Source: JAJPKK01 sp963781195 (lineage in GTDB: Bacteria > Pseudomonadota > Alphaproteobacteria > Rhizobiales > Xanthobacteraceae). From it: a stretch of DNA of 64,000 nucleotides. Positions within the stretch are counted from its first letter, which is position 1; each line of letters opens with the position of its first letter. The stretch is taken from NCBI GenBank assembly GCA_963781195.1, contig CAWAEZ010000004.1, forward strand, positions 248,001 through 312,000, written 5' to 3'. Of the stretch, positions 25,647 to 35,417 are shown piece after piece. Below the pieces are notes generated by a model, which did no database searches, was not told where the DNA came from, and saw nothing but the letters and a program-made list of their open reading frames with translations. A program made the position numbers and the translations under genes.

Positions 25647-25710
25647 CTGAGTCTCCCGTTGAGCCTCCCGGCAAGGCCGGAGACGATCATGGCCGACGGC
25701 GGCCGTCCGA

Positions 25711-27609
25711 TCAACGCATGCGCGGTGCGAACTCGCCGCGCAGCATCTTGTCGTAGCCCTCGCCGCGGTCGATCATGGGCGCCGGCGACCTGCGCGCGGC
25801 CCGCAGCGCCGTGCGGCGTTCAGCGGTGGCGGGCTCGTCCACCGCAAGCGCGTCGGCCTCGCCGCCCCCGGTCAGCACGACGCCGTAATCGTCGTGGGCG
25901 CGCGCCGGCGAGACCCGGCCCTCGGTCACGTCCGCCAGCACCAGCTCCGGTTCCCGGGTCAGCGGATCGCCCCAGCCGCCGCCGCCGGTGGTGACCACCT
26001 GTACCACCTGACCCGCGAGCACGGGCTCGCCGTCGACGAGGCCGCCGAGCTCTCGCGCGCCGCCTTCGAGATCGACTGTGACGCAGAACGGTTCGCCGGC
26101 CTTGCCGTCATTGAGGCCATAGCAGCCGAGCCGGACCCGGTCCGCGGTGACGATGGTGCGGCAGTCGACCAGCGCGCGATAATGCTTCTCGTAGCCGAGC
26201 CCGCCGCGCCGCGCGCCGGCGCCGCCGGAATCGGTGCGCAGCGCGAGCTTCTCCACCAGCAGCGGGAAGCGGGTCTCGGTGAACTCGGCCGGCTGGTTGC
26301 GGGAATCCGGCACGATGTGGATGGCGTCGTTGCCGTCGGCGTAATAGCGGCCGCCGGAGCCGCCGCCGAGCACCTCCCGCGAGAGGAAGGACTTGCCGGC
26401 GGCATCGGTGCCGAAGAAGCCGGTATAGCGGATGGTCTCCTGGTCCGCCGGCATGCGGCCGTCCACCGCCTGCGCCACCACGCCGGCCAGCAGCCCGAGG
26501 CAGCGCAGCAGCACGAAGGAACGCGCATTGGTCGCGGCCGGCCATTCCGGCGTGATCAGCGTCCCCTTCGGCGGAAATTTTACCGCAAAGACCTCGCAGA
26601 CGCCTTCGTTGACGTGGATCTCGGCGGCGCGCTCCGGCGTGTCGGCGAGGTTGCGCAGGATCGGCGCGATCCATTTGATGAGGAAGGCGCCGTCGGCGTA
26701 ATCGGCCGGCCAGTTGATCGGGCCGGTGGATTGCGGATCGGTGCCGGTGAAGTCGAGGGTGATGCGGCCGCCGGCCTTGGTCATGGTCAGCGCGATCTTG
26801 TGCAGCTTCGGGTCGGTCACGCCGTCGTGTTCGACATAGTCCTCCCAGCGGTACTCGCCGTCGGCGATCCGCGGCAGCAGCTCGTCACGGAAGATGTGGG
26901 TGCACTTGTCGAGAATGGCCTGGAAGCAGGCTTCGACCTGGTCCCTGCCAAACCGTGCGAACAGTGCCGCCATCCGCTGCGCGCCCATGAGGCAGGCCTG
27001 CACCTCGCTGTCGAGGTCGGCGGCGAGCATCTCCGGCACGCGGGTGTTGCGCTTGACGATGGTGAAGACCGCGTCGTTGCGCACGCCCGCGGCGTAGAGC
27101 TTGACCGGCGGGATGGCGAGACCTTCCTCGAACACCGTCACGGCGGTGCCCGGCATCGAGCCCGGCACCCGCCCGCCGATGTCGTCGTGGTGGCCGAACG
27201 CCTGGATATAGGCGACCACCTCGCCGTCATGGAATACCGGCACGGTGCTGCACAGATCCGGCAGATGGCCGATGCTGCCTTCGGTGAGGTAGGTGTCGTT
27301 CATCAGGAACACGTCGCCGGGCCGCATTGTCTGCGGCGGAAAATCGCGCACGACGGCATTCGGCATCGCCGAATAGGATCGTCCGGTCAGCTTGCGGCAA
27401 TAGCGGTCGAAAAGTCCGACCCGGTAGTCGTGGGCCTCGCGAATCATCGGGCTGCGCGCGGTGCGCTCGATCGCATATTCGATCTCCGCCTCGATCGAGT
27501 TGAGCGTGCCTTCGACGATCTGCAGGATGATCGGGTCGACCGGCGTCTCGTTGGATCGGCCCGGCGTCGGCCAGGGCTTCGCGGCGCCGGATGTCGATTG
27601 CACGTTCAT
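25711..27609 (-). CDS. hyuB: Hydantoinase/oxoprolinase B subunit
   Basis: The 632-residue protein of the HyuB family shows DPIILQIVEGTLNSIEAEIEYAIERTARSPMIREAHDYRVGLFD, GDVFLMNDTYLTEGSIGHLPDLCSTVPVF, VAYIQAFGHHDDIGGRVPGSMPG and the C-terminal GGGGWGDPLTREPELVLADV. With HyuA it hydrolyses ATP to open cyclic imides or lactams such as hydantoins or 5-oxoproline, or to carboxylate in acetone/acetophenone carboxylase relatives. It starts 12 bases after hyuA with an AAGGA site. The family name is firm but the substrate is not determined. Confidence 0.93.
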   Translation of the reverse strand: MNVQSTSGAAKPWPTPGRSNETPVDPIILQIVEGTLNSIEAEIEYAIERTARSPMIREAHDYRVGLFDRYCRKLTGRSYSAMPNAVVRDFPPQTMRPGDVFLMNDTYLTEGSIGHLPDLCSTVPVFHDGEVVAYIQAFGHHDDIGGRVPGSMPGTAVTVFEEGLAIPPVKLYAAGVRNDAVFTIVKRNTRVPEMLAADLDSEVQACLMGAQRMAALFARFGRDQVEACFQAILDKCTHIFRDELLPRIADGEYRWEDYVEHDGVTDPKLHKIALTMTKAGGRITLDFTGTDPQSTGPINWPADYADGAFLIKWIAPILRNLADTPERAAEIHVNEGVCEVFAVKFPPKGTLITPEWPAATNARSFVLLRCLGLLAGVVAQAVDGRMPADQETIRYTGFFGTDAAGKSFLSREVLGGGSGGRYYADGNDAIHIVPDSRNQPAEFTETRFPLLVEKLALRTDSGGAGARRGGLGYEKHYRALVDCRTIVTADRVRLGCYGLNDGKAGEPFCVTVDLEGGARELGGLVDGEPVLAGQVVQVVTTGGGGWGDPLTREPELVLADVTEGRVSPARAHDDYGVVLTGGGEADALAVDEPATAERRTALRAARRSPAPMIDRGEGYDKMLRGEFAPRMR

Positions 27610-27621
27610 GGGCCGCGTCCT

Positions 27622-29700
27622 TTAACTCTTAGCTGTGCGCAGGATCATTATGCCGTGCGGATCGACTTCCAGGGTCTGGCCGGGAAATACCACGGTGGTC
27701 GATCCGAACTCCTCGATCACGGCGGGACCGGCGAGCTGGTGGCCGGCGGGCAGCGTCGCCCGGTCATAGATCGGCGTGTCCCGGAATCCGCCGTCGAAGA
27801 ACACCTTGCGGTGCGACTTCGGCGCAAGAGGGCCGCCGGGCCGCGGCGCGAGCTTCGGCAGGCTCGGCCGCTCGATCACGCCGAATCCGGACACGCAGAA
27901 GTTCACCAGCTCGACCTTCTGGGCGCCAGCATAATCATAGCCGAAAGTGCGCTGGTGCATGGCGTGGAAGGCTTCGACGAGCGCGGCGAGGAATGTCGCG
28001 TCGACCGCGCCGGCCGGCGCCCCGACCCGCACTTCCATGGACTGGCCGGCATAGCGCAGGTCGGCCTCGCGCATCATGCGCATGCGCGCTGGCGGAATGC
28101 CGTCGGCGGCGAGCGTCGCCGTCGCCCGCGCTTCCATCTCCGCATAGGCGGCGGCGACGGCGTCGAGATCGGCGGCGTCCTCGTGCATCACCTTGGTGCG
28201 CACGTGATCGGTGCGCCAGTCGACCGCGAGCAGCCCGAAGGCGCTCAGGTTGCCGGGATCGAGCGGCACGATGCAGGCTTTCATGCCGAGCAGGTCCATC
28301 ACCGCCGGCGATTGCGCCGGCCCGGCGCCGCCGAACGACAGCAGCGCGAAGCCGCGGGGATCGATGCCGCGCTGGATCGTCATCTGGCGGATCGCATTGG
28401 CCTGGTTCCAGTTGGCGATCTCGATGATGCCGTGGGCGAGGGCTTCTGGCGTCATGGCGCCGGGCAGCCGCTGTGCCAGCGCCGCGAGGCCGTCGCGGGC
28501 GCGGGCGACATCGAGCGAGATGCCGCCGCCGATGAGCGCGGCCGGAATACGCCCGAGCACGAGATTGGCGTCGGTGATGGTCGGCTCGGCTCCACCATTG
28601 GGGTAGCACATCGGGCCGGGCTCGGCGCCGGCGCTGCGTGGCCCGACTTTGAGGTGGCCTTCGCGGCTGATCCAGGCGATCGACCCGCCGCCGGTTCCGA
28701 TGGTCTCGATGGCGATCATCGGAATACGGATCGGAAACGGACCGACGGCCCCGGCATTGGTGACATGGGGCTTGCCGCCCTCGATCAGACAGAGATCGGT
28801 GGAGGTCCCGCCGGCATCGAGGGTCACGATGTCGGGAAATCCGGCCATGCCGGCGATGACCGCGCTGCCGAGCGCGCCGGCGGCCGGTCCCGACAGCGCC
28901 GTGGTGATCGGCTTGCGCACCACCTCGCCGGCGCTGGCAACGCCGCCGCTCGACTGCATGACCAGGAACGGAACGTCCCGGAGCTCCGCGCCGAGCTCGT
29001 TGTGTACGCGGCGCAGATAGCGCTCCATGTGCGGCTTGACGAAGGCGTCCACGAGGGTGGTCACCGTGCGCTCGTATTCGCGATATTCGGGGAGCACGGT
29101 GCTCGACACCGACACCGTCGCTTCCTCGTATTCCTCGGCGACGATCTCGGCGACGCGGCGTTCGTGGGCGGGGTTCGCATAGGAATGGATGAGCGAGATG
29201 CCGATGGCACGCACGCCGTTGCGACGGAAGAACTGCGCCGCCGCCCGCACGCTCGCCTCATCGAGCGGCCGCAGGACCTCGCCCCGGTAGTTCAGGCGGC
29301 CGCCGACCTCACGCACCAGGCGCAGCGGCACGATACGCGCCGGCTTCACCCAGAAGTAGGAGTTGCCGTAGCCCTCCGGCACCGACTGCCGGGCGATCTC
29401 CAAAATGTGCCGGAAGCCCGCGGTGACGATCAGGCCGAGCGATTCGATTTCACCCTGCAGCAGGGCATTGGTGGCGACGGTGGTGCCATGGACGAGGCTC
29501 GCGACGTTCGCGGCGGCAGCACCGGCCTCGTTCAGGATCGCGCCCACTCCGCGCACGAGCCCGATCGCGGGATTTGACGGGGTGCTAGCGACCTTGGTCA
29601 CCCGCATCGCCCCGGATGCGGTATCGACGGCGACGATGTCGGTGAAGGTCCCACCGGTGTCGATGCCGATGCGAAAGTGGGAATTCTCTACCTGCGCCAT
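27622..29700 (-). CDS. hyuA: Hydantoinase/oxoprolinase A subunit
   Basis: The 692-residue ATP-binding HyuA protein shows the ASKHA-like phosphate loop RIGIDTGGTFTDIVAVD, LVHGTTVATNALLQGE, DAGGTSTDLCLIEGGKP, TIGTGGGSIAWIS and LSFGGAGPAQSPAVMDLLG. It supplies ATP-dependent activation to the HyuAB complex in the cytoplasm. It heads a five-gene minus-strand operon (hyuA, hyuB, binding protein, permease, amidase). The ATG has a GGAG-rich site upstream. A role in 5-oxoproline or hydantoin use is likely from the family. Confidence 0.93.
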   Translation of the reverse strand: MAQVENSHFRIGIDTGGTFTDIVAVDTASGAMRVTKVASTPSNPAIGLVRGVGAILNEAGAAAANVASLVHGTTVATNALLQGEIESLGLIVTAGFRHILEIARQSVPEGYGNSYFWVKPARIVPLRLVREVGGRLNYRGEVLRPLDEASVRAAAQFFRRNGVRAIGISLIHSYANPAHERRVAEIVAEEYEEATVSVSSTVLPEYREYERTVTTLVDAFVKPHMERYLRRVHNELGAELRDVPFLVMQSSGGVASAGEVVRKPITTALSGPAAGALGSAVIAGMAGFPDIVTLDAGGTSTDLCLIEGGKPHVTNAGAVGPFPIRIPMIAIETIGTGGGSIAWISREGHLKVGPRSAGAEPGPMCYPNGGAEPTITDANLVLGRIPAALIGGGISLDVARARDGLAALAQRLPGAMTPEALAHGIIEIANWNQANAIRQMTIQRGIDPRGFALLSFGGAGPAQSPAVMDLLGMKACIVPLDPGNLSAFGLLAVDWRTDHVRTKVMHEDAADLDAVAAAYAEMEARATATLAADGIPPARMRMMREADLRYAGQSMEVRVGAPAGAVDATFLAALVEAFHAMHQRTFGYDYAGAQKVELVNFCVSGFGVIERPSLPKLAPRPGGPLAPKSHRKVFFDGGFRDTPIYDRATLPAGHQLAGPAVIEEFGSTTVVFPGQTLEVDPHGIMILRTAKS

Positions 29701-29794
29701 CCGCTCCGTTGTCTCCTGTGCGCGCCGCGACTGTCATGCGGCGTGGCGGAAGCCGCACCATAGATCAAGCCTTTACCCTTCGTGAACTGCCATT

Positions 29795-30523
29795 TCAGGC
29801 CGTGGATGGATGGTGTTTCGGTAGATCGTCGCGGAAACCGATCGAGGCATGGGTTCCATCGCAGAACGGCTTGTTGCGCGAACCGCCGCAGCGGCACAAT
29901 GCGACGCGGTTGCGAACCTCGTAGGCAAAGCCGTCGTCGGACACCAGGGATATGCCGCCGCGCAGCCAGATCGGCCCGCTGCAGCCCTGCTGCGGATCCT
30001 CGACGAGGCCGATCGACTTCGGGAGTTCCGGCTCGACCGTTCGGTCCGCGCCATTTTCCCAGGCGACCAGGCGCCCGGCGGGGCAGTTCGCCACCTGCTG
30101 CAGGAAACCTTTGCGGACGTCCGGCTCGTTGGTGCGCGCCACCTGCTTCCAGACGCTTCCGTGGGTGTCGCAGAAGCGCCCGAACGCGCACAGGCCGTCG
30201 GCGTCGAGGAGCGACCAGGCCGGGCCTTGTAGCACTTTCGCCTGCGCGAGGTAGGACTCACGGCTCGCGGTCTCGGTGCCGTCAAATCCGATCCTGCCGT
30301 GGGTGCCGTCGCAAAACGGCTTGGTGGCGGATTGGCCGCACCGGCACAGGGCATAATCCTCCCGGACTGCGAAGGCTTCGCCCTCGTGCCAGCGCTCGGA
30401 GCCGCCCTCGGCATCGGTGACAATGGTCTGCCGCGCCAGGGGAAGGGGTCCGCTGACGAGGTAGGGTCCGTCCTTGGAGATCACCACGCGTGTCTGCGTC
30501 ACGTCCGCACCAGTCTCGGCCAT
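29795..30523 (-). CDS. Double CDGSH iron-sulfur protein with a central divergent cluster domain
   Basis: The 242-residue protein has two complete CDGSH [2Fe-2S] motifs, C-R-C-x8-C-D-G-T-H, at C60/C62/C71/H75 and C210/C212/C221/H225. Between them a section with C112, C118, H121, C147 and C181 (LCAFGRFCDTHGSVW … ANCPAGRLVAW) resembles the divergent Fe-S/zinc-finger-like domain often fused to CDGSH proteins in bacteria. The protein is soluble and acidic and probably redox-active or a cluster donor. It stands alone between hyuA and fmdB. Confidence 0.9.
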   Translation of the reverse strand: MAETGADVTQTRVVISKDGPYLVSGPLPLARQTIVTDAEGGSERWHEGEAFAVREDYALCRCGQSATKPFCDGTHGRIGFDGTETASRESYLAQAKVLQGPAWSLLDADGLCAFGRFCDTHGSVWKQVARTNEPDVRKGFLQQVANCPAGRLVAWENGADRTVEPELPKSIGLVEDPQQGCSGPIWLRGGISLVSDDGFAYEVRNRVALCRCGGSRNKPFCDGTHASIGFRDDLPKHHPSTA

Positions 30524-30905
30524 CGATGCCTCCGGCGTGCGCTCGGGCAGGTCGCCCGGCTGCGTTCGCGACGATCATGACCCTGCGGGGACCCATCCGT
30601 CCATGGCCGGCGTCAGGCGCGCGGGTACGCCATGTATTGAGCACCTCGCGGATGGCAGGGCGGCCAACTCGTCGAGAACAGACGCCGCCGTGCGGGGGAG
30701 GTCCGGCCTTTACCGCACGGGTCGCCGCATGTTTCAGCGGTAATGCCGGCGTCACGAACGACGATGTCGTCGCTGCGCAGTAAATCCCTGAGCGCGACGT
30801 TGCGTTGGCCCGCTGAAGGTGGTCATTCACGCATTTGTAGGCCGGGCGCCGGAACAGGCCTCACCCACCAGAGCCCTCGAATTCGCCCTTTCCAAGCGTT
30901 GGGCG
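30524..30905. other. Intergenic region without a recognisable gene
   Basis: These 382 bases between fmdB and the CDGSH gene hold only poor, short frames with no protein-like composition on either strand. The half nearest the CDGSH start should contain its promoter, but no convincing -35/-10 pair stands out. Confidence 0.5.
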
Positions 30906-31244
30906 TCAATGGGAGATCATCCAGGGCCGGCTGGTCGGGAAGCTCTTCGTCCCACCTTTGCCGCGTCTCACGAGCCGGGATGATTTGCCCGTGCAGCACG
31001 AGCAACCGGCGCCGTGGGCGGCGCGCATCGACGACAGCGTGCGCGGCGCGTCCGCGCTGCGTTCGTTGGTGGCGTGCGCGATCCTGGTCTGCGTCGAGAC
31101 CGTCGAGCAGTGCGGAGCGGTGAGGATGACGCGCGGCGAACTCGCCTCGCAGTTGGGGCACTCCGACGGTGCCTCGTATTCCGACATTGCGCGCATCTGC
31201 GTGAAGGGGCCGCACTCGCTACAAAGATATTCATAGACCGGCAT
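30906..31244 (-). CDS. fmdB: FmdB-type zinc-ribbon regulatory protein
   Basis: The 112-residue protein begins MPVYEYLCSECGPF and has the FmdB single zinc ribbon: Cys-x2-Cys (CSEC) and, after an M-x-E-Y-E-x-P spacer, Cys-x2-Cys (CPNC). FmdB of Methylophilus was proposed to regulate formamidase expression; many homologues are of unknown role. The C-terminal half is basic with a CSCC element (GAGCSCCTG). It lies downstream of fmdA but beyond a strong terminator, so it may need its own promoter in the 106-base gap. Confidence 0.85.
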   Translation of the reverse strand: MPVYEYLCSECGPFTQMRAMSEYEAPSECPNCEASSPRVILTAPHCSTVSTQTRIAHATNERSADAPRTLSSMRAAHGAGCSCCTGKSSRLVRRGKGGTKSFPTSRPWMISH

Positions 31245-31306
31245 GGCTTCGTCTCCCTCAAAGCGGTGTCTGGGATCGTCCCGGTATTCTCTTGGCCTGA
31301 TCCCGG

Positions 31307-31345
31307 AAAAAAAAGGCGTGGCGGCGTTCGATCCGCCGCCACGCC
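31307..31345 (-). terminator. Intrinsic terminator after fmdA
   Basis: A perfect 12-bp GC-rich stem (31315-31326 with 31334-31345) and a 7-base loop are followed on the minus strand by eight T (31314-31307). It begins 6 bases after the fmdA stop and separates fmdA from fmdB. Confidence 0.93.
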
Positions 31346-31350
31346 GCACG

Positions 31351-32580
31351 TCACTTGTCCGGCGACATCGGGATGTCGACACCGCCCTTGATGTGCTTGA
31401 TCGGCCCCGACGCGCTGGGCATCACATCGAAGTCGAAGATCTCGGTCGGTAGCCACAGCGTCGCGCACGCATTCGGGATATCGACGACGCCGGAGATGTG
31501 CCCCTGGACCGGCGCGGTGCCGAGGATCGAGTAGGCCTGCGCCTTCGAGTAGCCAAACTTCGAAAGGTACTCGATGGCGTTGAGGCAGGCCTGGCGATAG
31601 GCGACGTGGACGTCGAGGTAATGCTGCTTGCCCCACTCGTCGACCGAGATGCCCTCGAAGATGAGATAGTCTTTGTAGTTCGGGGTGATGGGGGAAGGCT
31701 TGAAGATGGGATTCTTGATCCCGTATTTGGTCATGCCGTCCTTGATGATATCGACCTTGAGGTGCAGCCAGCCGGCCATTTCGATGGCGCCGCAGAACGT
31801 GATCTCGCCGTCGCCCTGACTGAAGTGCAGGTCTCCCATCGAGAGGCCGCCGCCTTTCACGTAGACCGGAAAATAGATTTTCGAGCCGCGCGAGAGATCC
31901 TTGATGTCGCAATTGCCGCCATGTTCGCGCGGCGGCACCGTCCGCGCGCCTTCCGCGGCGACCTTGTCGCGCGCGGCCCCGGTAGCGGTGCCGGCATGAG
32001 CTGTCGCGGCGAACGGCGGCGCCGCGAGCGGCGGCACCCGGTTCGGATCGGTCGCGATGAAATCGAGCTCGCGCTTGTTCCAGGTGTCGAGCAGCTTCTG
32101 GTCGGGCAGGCAGCCGATCAGGCCGGGATGGATCAGGCCGGCGAACTTCACGCCGGGCACATGGCGGGAATGGGTGTAGAGACCGGAAATATCCCAGATC
32201 GACTTCTGGGCGAACGGGAAATGATCGGTGAGGAAGCCGCCGCCGTTCTTCTTGGAGAAGAATCCGTTGAAGCCCCACAGGCTTTCCGGCAGGGCGCCGA
32301 CATCGAGCAGGTCGACCACCAGCAGATCGCCGGGCTCGGCGCCTTCGACGCCGATCGGGCCGGAGAGAAAATGCACGATGGTGAGGTCGATGTCGCGGAC
32401 GTCGTCGGCCGACTCGTTGTTCTTGATGAATCCGCCGGTCCAATCATAGGTCTCGATGATGAAATCGTCACCCGGCTTCACCCATTCAATGATCGGGATA
32501 TCGGGGTGCCAACGATTATGAATCATGGGATTCTTGTAGGGCGATTCCTTGAGGTCGACTTTTACTATCGTCTTCGGCAT
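31351..32580 (-). CDS. fmdA: Formamidase/acetamidase
   Basis: The 409-residue cytoplasmic enzyme of the FmdA/AmdA family hydrolyses formamide (and sometimes acetamide) to ammonia and the acid. Typical stretches are HNRWHPDIPIIEWVKPGDDFIIETYDWTGG, GVEGAEPGDLLVVDLLDVGAL, the HVPGVKFAGLIHPGLIGCLP metal-region segment, REHGGNCDIKDLSRGSKIYFPVYVKGGGLSMGDLHFSQGDGEITFCGAIEMAG and VNACATLWLP-like end. An AGGAG site precedes the ATG. It follows urtE by 83 bases and forms the end of the urtABCDE-fmdA operon, closed by the terminator. Confidence 0.96.
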   Translation of the reverse strand: MPKTIVKVDLKESPYKNPMIHNRWHPDIPIIEWVKPGDDFIIETYDWTGGFIKNNESADDVRDIDLTIVHFLSGPIGVEGAEPGDLLVVDLLDVGALPESLWGFNGFFSKKNGGGFLTDHFPFAQKSIWDISGLYTHSRHVPGVKFAGLIHPGLIGCLPDQKLLDTWNKRELDFIATDPNRVPPLAAPPFAATAHAGTATGAARDKVAAEGARTVPPREHGGNCDIKDLSRGSKIYFPVYVKGGGLSMGDLHFSQGDGEITFCGAIEMAGWLHLKVDIIKDGMTKYGIKNPIFKPSPITPNYKDYLIFEGISVDEWGKQHYLDVHVAYRQACLNAIEYLSKFGYSKAQAYSILGTAPVQGHISGVVDIPNACATLWLPTEIFDFDVMPSASGPIKHIKGGVDIPMSPDK

Positions 32581-32663
32581 TGCGAGCTCCTTTTTTGCTC
32601 GTTCTCGGGCACTCACGCGGCGTGTGCCGGCCTCCTGGGGGAGCCGGCCAGGCAAGTCTTTGG

Positions 32664-33353
32664 TCAGACGGCGAGGAACTGGGCGATCTTCGCCTCGTTG
32701 ATGTTGTCGCGGGTGTCGCTGTGGACCACGCGCCCATTCTCCAGAACCAGCACCCGGTCCGCGACCTCGAGGATGAAGCTCAGCACCTGCTCGCACACCA
32801 CGATGCAGAGATTGCGCAGGTTTCGAATCTCCTTGAGCACCTTGGCGATGTCCTTGATGACCGAGGGCTGGATCCCTTCGGTCGGTTCGTCGAGCAGCAG
32901 GATTTTCGGGTCGCTCGCCAGCGCCCGCGCGATGGCGAGTTGCTGCTGCTGTCCGCCGGAAAGGTTGCCGCCGCGACGCTTGTCGAACTCGCGGAGCACC
33001 GGGAAGAGCGTGTAGATCTCCTCGGGAATGGTGTTCTTCCCGGTCACCACGAGGCCGGTCTCGATGTTCTCCCGCACCGACATGGTGCCGAAGATCTGGC
33101 GGCCCTGGGGCACGTAGGCGAGGCCGCGCGCCACCCGGGTATGGCTCGGCAGCGCGGTGACGTCGCCGCCGTCGATCAGCACCTGGCCGGACCGGGTCGG
33201 GATCACGCCGATCAGGGATTTCATGAGCGTCGACTTGCCCATGCCGTTGCGGCCGACCACGGCGACGATCTCGCCCGGCGTGACCGAAAAATCGACGCCG
33301 TGAAGCACCTGACTTTGACCATAGGCGACGTTGAGATTGCGCACATCGAGCAC
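32664..33353 (-). CDS. urtE: Urea/short-chain amide ABC transporter ATP-binding protein UrtE
   Basis: The 229-residue LivF-type NBD has GRNGMGKST (Walker A), VPQGRQIFGTMSVRENI, LSGGQQQQLAIARAL (signature), ILLLDEPTEGIQPSVI (Walker B) and the UrtE-like tail. The GTG at 33353 was chosen because AAGGAG lies 8 bases upstream and VLDVRNLNVAYG is the usual start. The reading frame is open further upstream but with unlikely composition. It is the fifth gene of the urt operon. Confidence 0.92.
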   Translation of the reverse strand: MLDVRNLNVAYGQSQVLHGVDFSVTPGEIVAVVGRNGMGKSTLMKSLIGVIPTRSGQVLIDGGDVTALPSHTRVARGLAYVPQGRQIFGTMSVRENIETGLVVTGKNTIPEEIYTLFPVLREFDKRRGGNLSGGQQQQLAIARALASDPKILLLDEPTEGIQPSVIKDIAKVLKEIRNLRNLCIVVCEQVLSFILEVADRVLVLENGRVVHSDTRDNINEAKIAQFLAV

Positions 33354-33522
33354 GGCTATGTCTCCTTGACGGCGTGACCCGCAGCGCCGCTGGAAACTGA
33401 GCGCCGGGATCATGCATGGGAAAAGTGGCGGGAAGCGCGCGCCGCGCTCGGCGGCGCTGTGCGCAATGGCCCAGCGCCCGGAAGCACGGCGCCAGTGGCA
33501 CGGAGTTCAGTGGCCCGGCGTC

Positions 33523-34269
<747 letters not shown>

Positions 34270-34278
34270 CACGGCCTC

Positions 34279-35409
34279 CTATTCGGCGGGTGCGGGGCGG
34301 GGTGCCGGGGCCGCCTGGCCGGTGCCCTTGCGGCGCAGGCTTTCGAACCAGGGCAGGATCTGGTCGGTCATCAGGCCCGCGAGGCCGCGCGGGAATGCCA
34401 GCACGATGGCGATGAAGAGCCCGCCCATGGCGAACAGCCACAACTCGGGGAAGCTTTCCGAGAAGACCGTCTTGCCCCAGTTGACGAGCAGCGTTCCGAC
34501 GACGGCGCCGACGATCGAATGGCGTCCGCCCACGGCGCAGAAGATCACCATGTCGATCGACGGCACGATGCCGACGAAGGACGGGGACATGAAGCCGACC
34601 TGCAGGGTGAACATGGCCCCGCCGACCGCCGCGATCGCGGAGGCGAGGCAGAACACGAAGATCTTGAAGTTCGCCACGTCGTAGCCGGAGAAGCGGACCC
34701 GGTCCTCCTTGTCGCGCACCGCGACCAGGATGCGTCCGAGCTTGCTCTTGATCACTCCGCGCACCAACAGCATCGCTGCGAGCAGCAGCCCGCAGCAGAC
34801 GAAATAAAGCACGAACTTCGCGTGATCGGTGCGGATGTCCCAGCCGAGCAGGGTTCGCAGGTCGGTGATGCCGTTGATGCCGCCGGTATAGCCCTGCTGC
34901 CCGACAATGAGGATGGTCAGCACCGCGGCGAGCGCCTGGGTGATGATGGCGAAGTAGACGCCGCCCACCCGCCGCTTAAACATGGCGGCGCTGAGGATGA
35001 AGGCCATCAGCGCCGGCACCGCCACGATGGCGAACAGCGTGAAGGGAAACGACTTGAACGGGACCCAGAAGAACGGCAGCGCGGTGATCTGGTTCCAATC
35101 CATGAAGTCGGGAATGCCCGGCGTCGACTGGATCTTGGTGTTGGCGACGCTCGACGCCTCGAGCTTGAGGAACATCGCCATGCAGTAGCCGCCGAGGCCG
35201 AAGAAGACGCCTTGCCCCAGGCTCAAGATGCCGGTGTAGCCCCAGCACAGCACGAGACCGAGGGCGGCGAAGGCGTAGGTGAGATACTTGCCGACGAGGT
35301 TGAGGCGGAAGTTGTCGAGCAGCAGCGGCAGCACCACCAAGATCAGCAGGGCGATCAGGGCGAAGCCGATGAGCTCGAGGTTGCGGTTGTTCTTGAGTGC
35401 GGTCGACAT
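34279..35409 (-). CDS. urtC: Urea/short-chain amide ABC transporter permease UrtC
   Basis: The 376-residue LivM-type membrane protein has about ten helices; CWGYTGILSLGQGVFFGLGGYCMAMFLKLE, GGVYFAIITQALAAVLTILIVGQQGYTGGINGITD, and VAVRDKEDRVRFSGYDVANFKIFVFCLASAIAAVGGAMF are UrtC hallmarks. The ATG at 35409 is chosen. A GTG at 35421 overlaps the urtB stop as GTGA and would allow coupling. It pairs with UrtB in the membrane. Confidence 0.93.
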   Translation of the reverse strand: MSTALKNNRNLELIGFALIALLILVVLPLLLDNFRLNLVGKYLTYAFAALGLVLCWGYTGILSLGQGVFFGLGGYCMAMFLKLEASSVANTKIQSTPGIPDFMDWNQITALPFFWVPFKSFPFTLFAIVAVPALMAFILSAAMFKRRVGGVYFAIITQALAAVLTILIVGQQGYTGGINGITDLRTLLGWDIRTDHAKFVLYFVCCGLLLAAMLLVRGVIKSKLGRILVAVRDKEDRVRFSGYDVANFKIFVFCLASAIAAVGGAMFTLQVGFMSPSFVGIVPSIDMVIFCAVGGRHSIVGAVVGTLLVNWGKTVFSESFPELWLFAMGGLFIAIVLAFPRGLAGLMTDQILPWFESLRRKGTGQAAPAPRPAPAE

Positions 35410-35417
35410 GGGTGGTG

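Noticed and set aside
25894..29577. A 1227-codon plus-strand open frame antisense to hyuA and hyuB
   Set aside because: The minus strand carries two complete, conserved hydantoinase subunits with ribosome-binding sites; the opposite frame has typical shadow composition.
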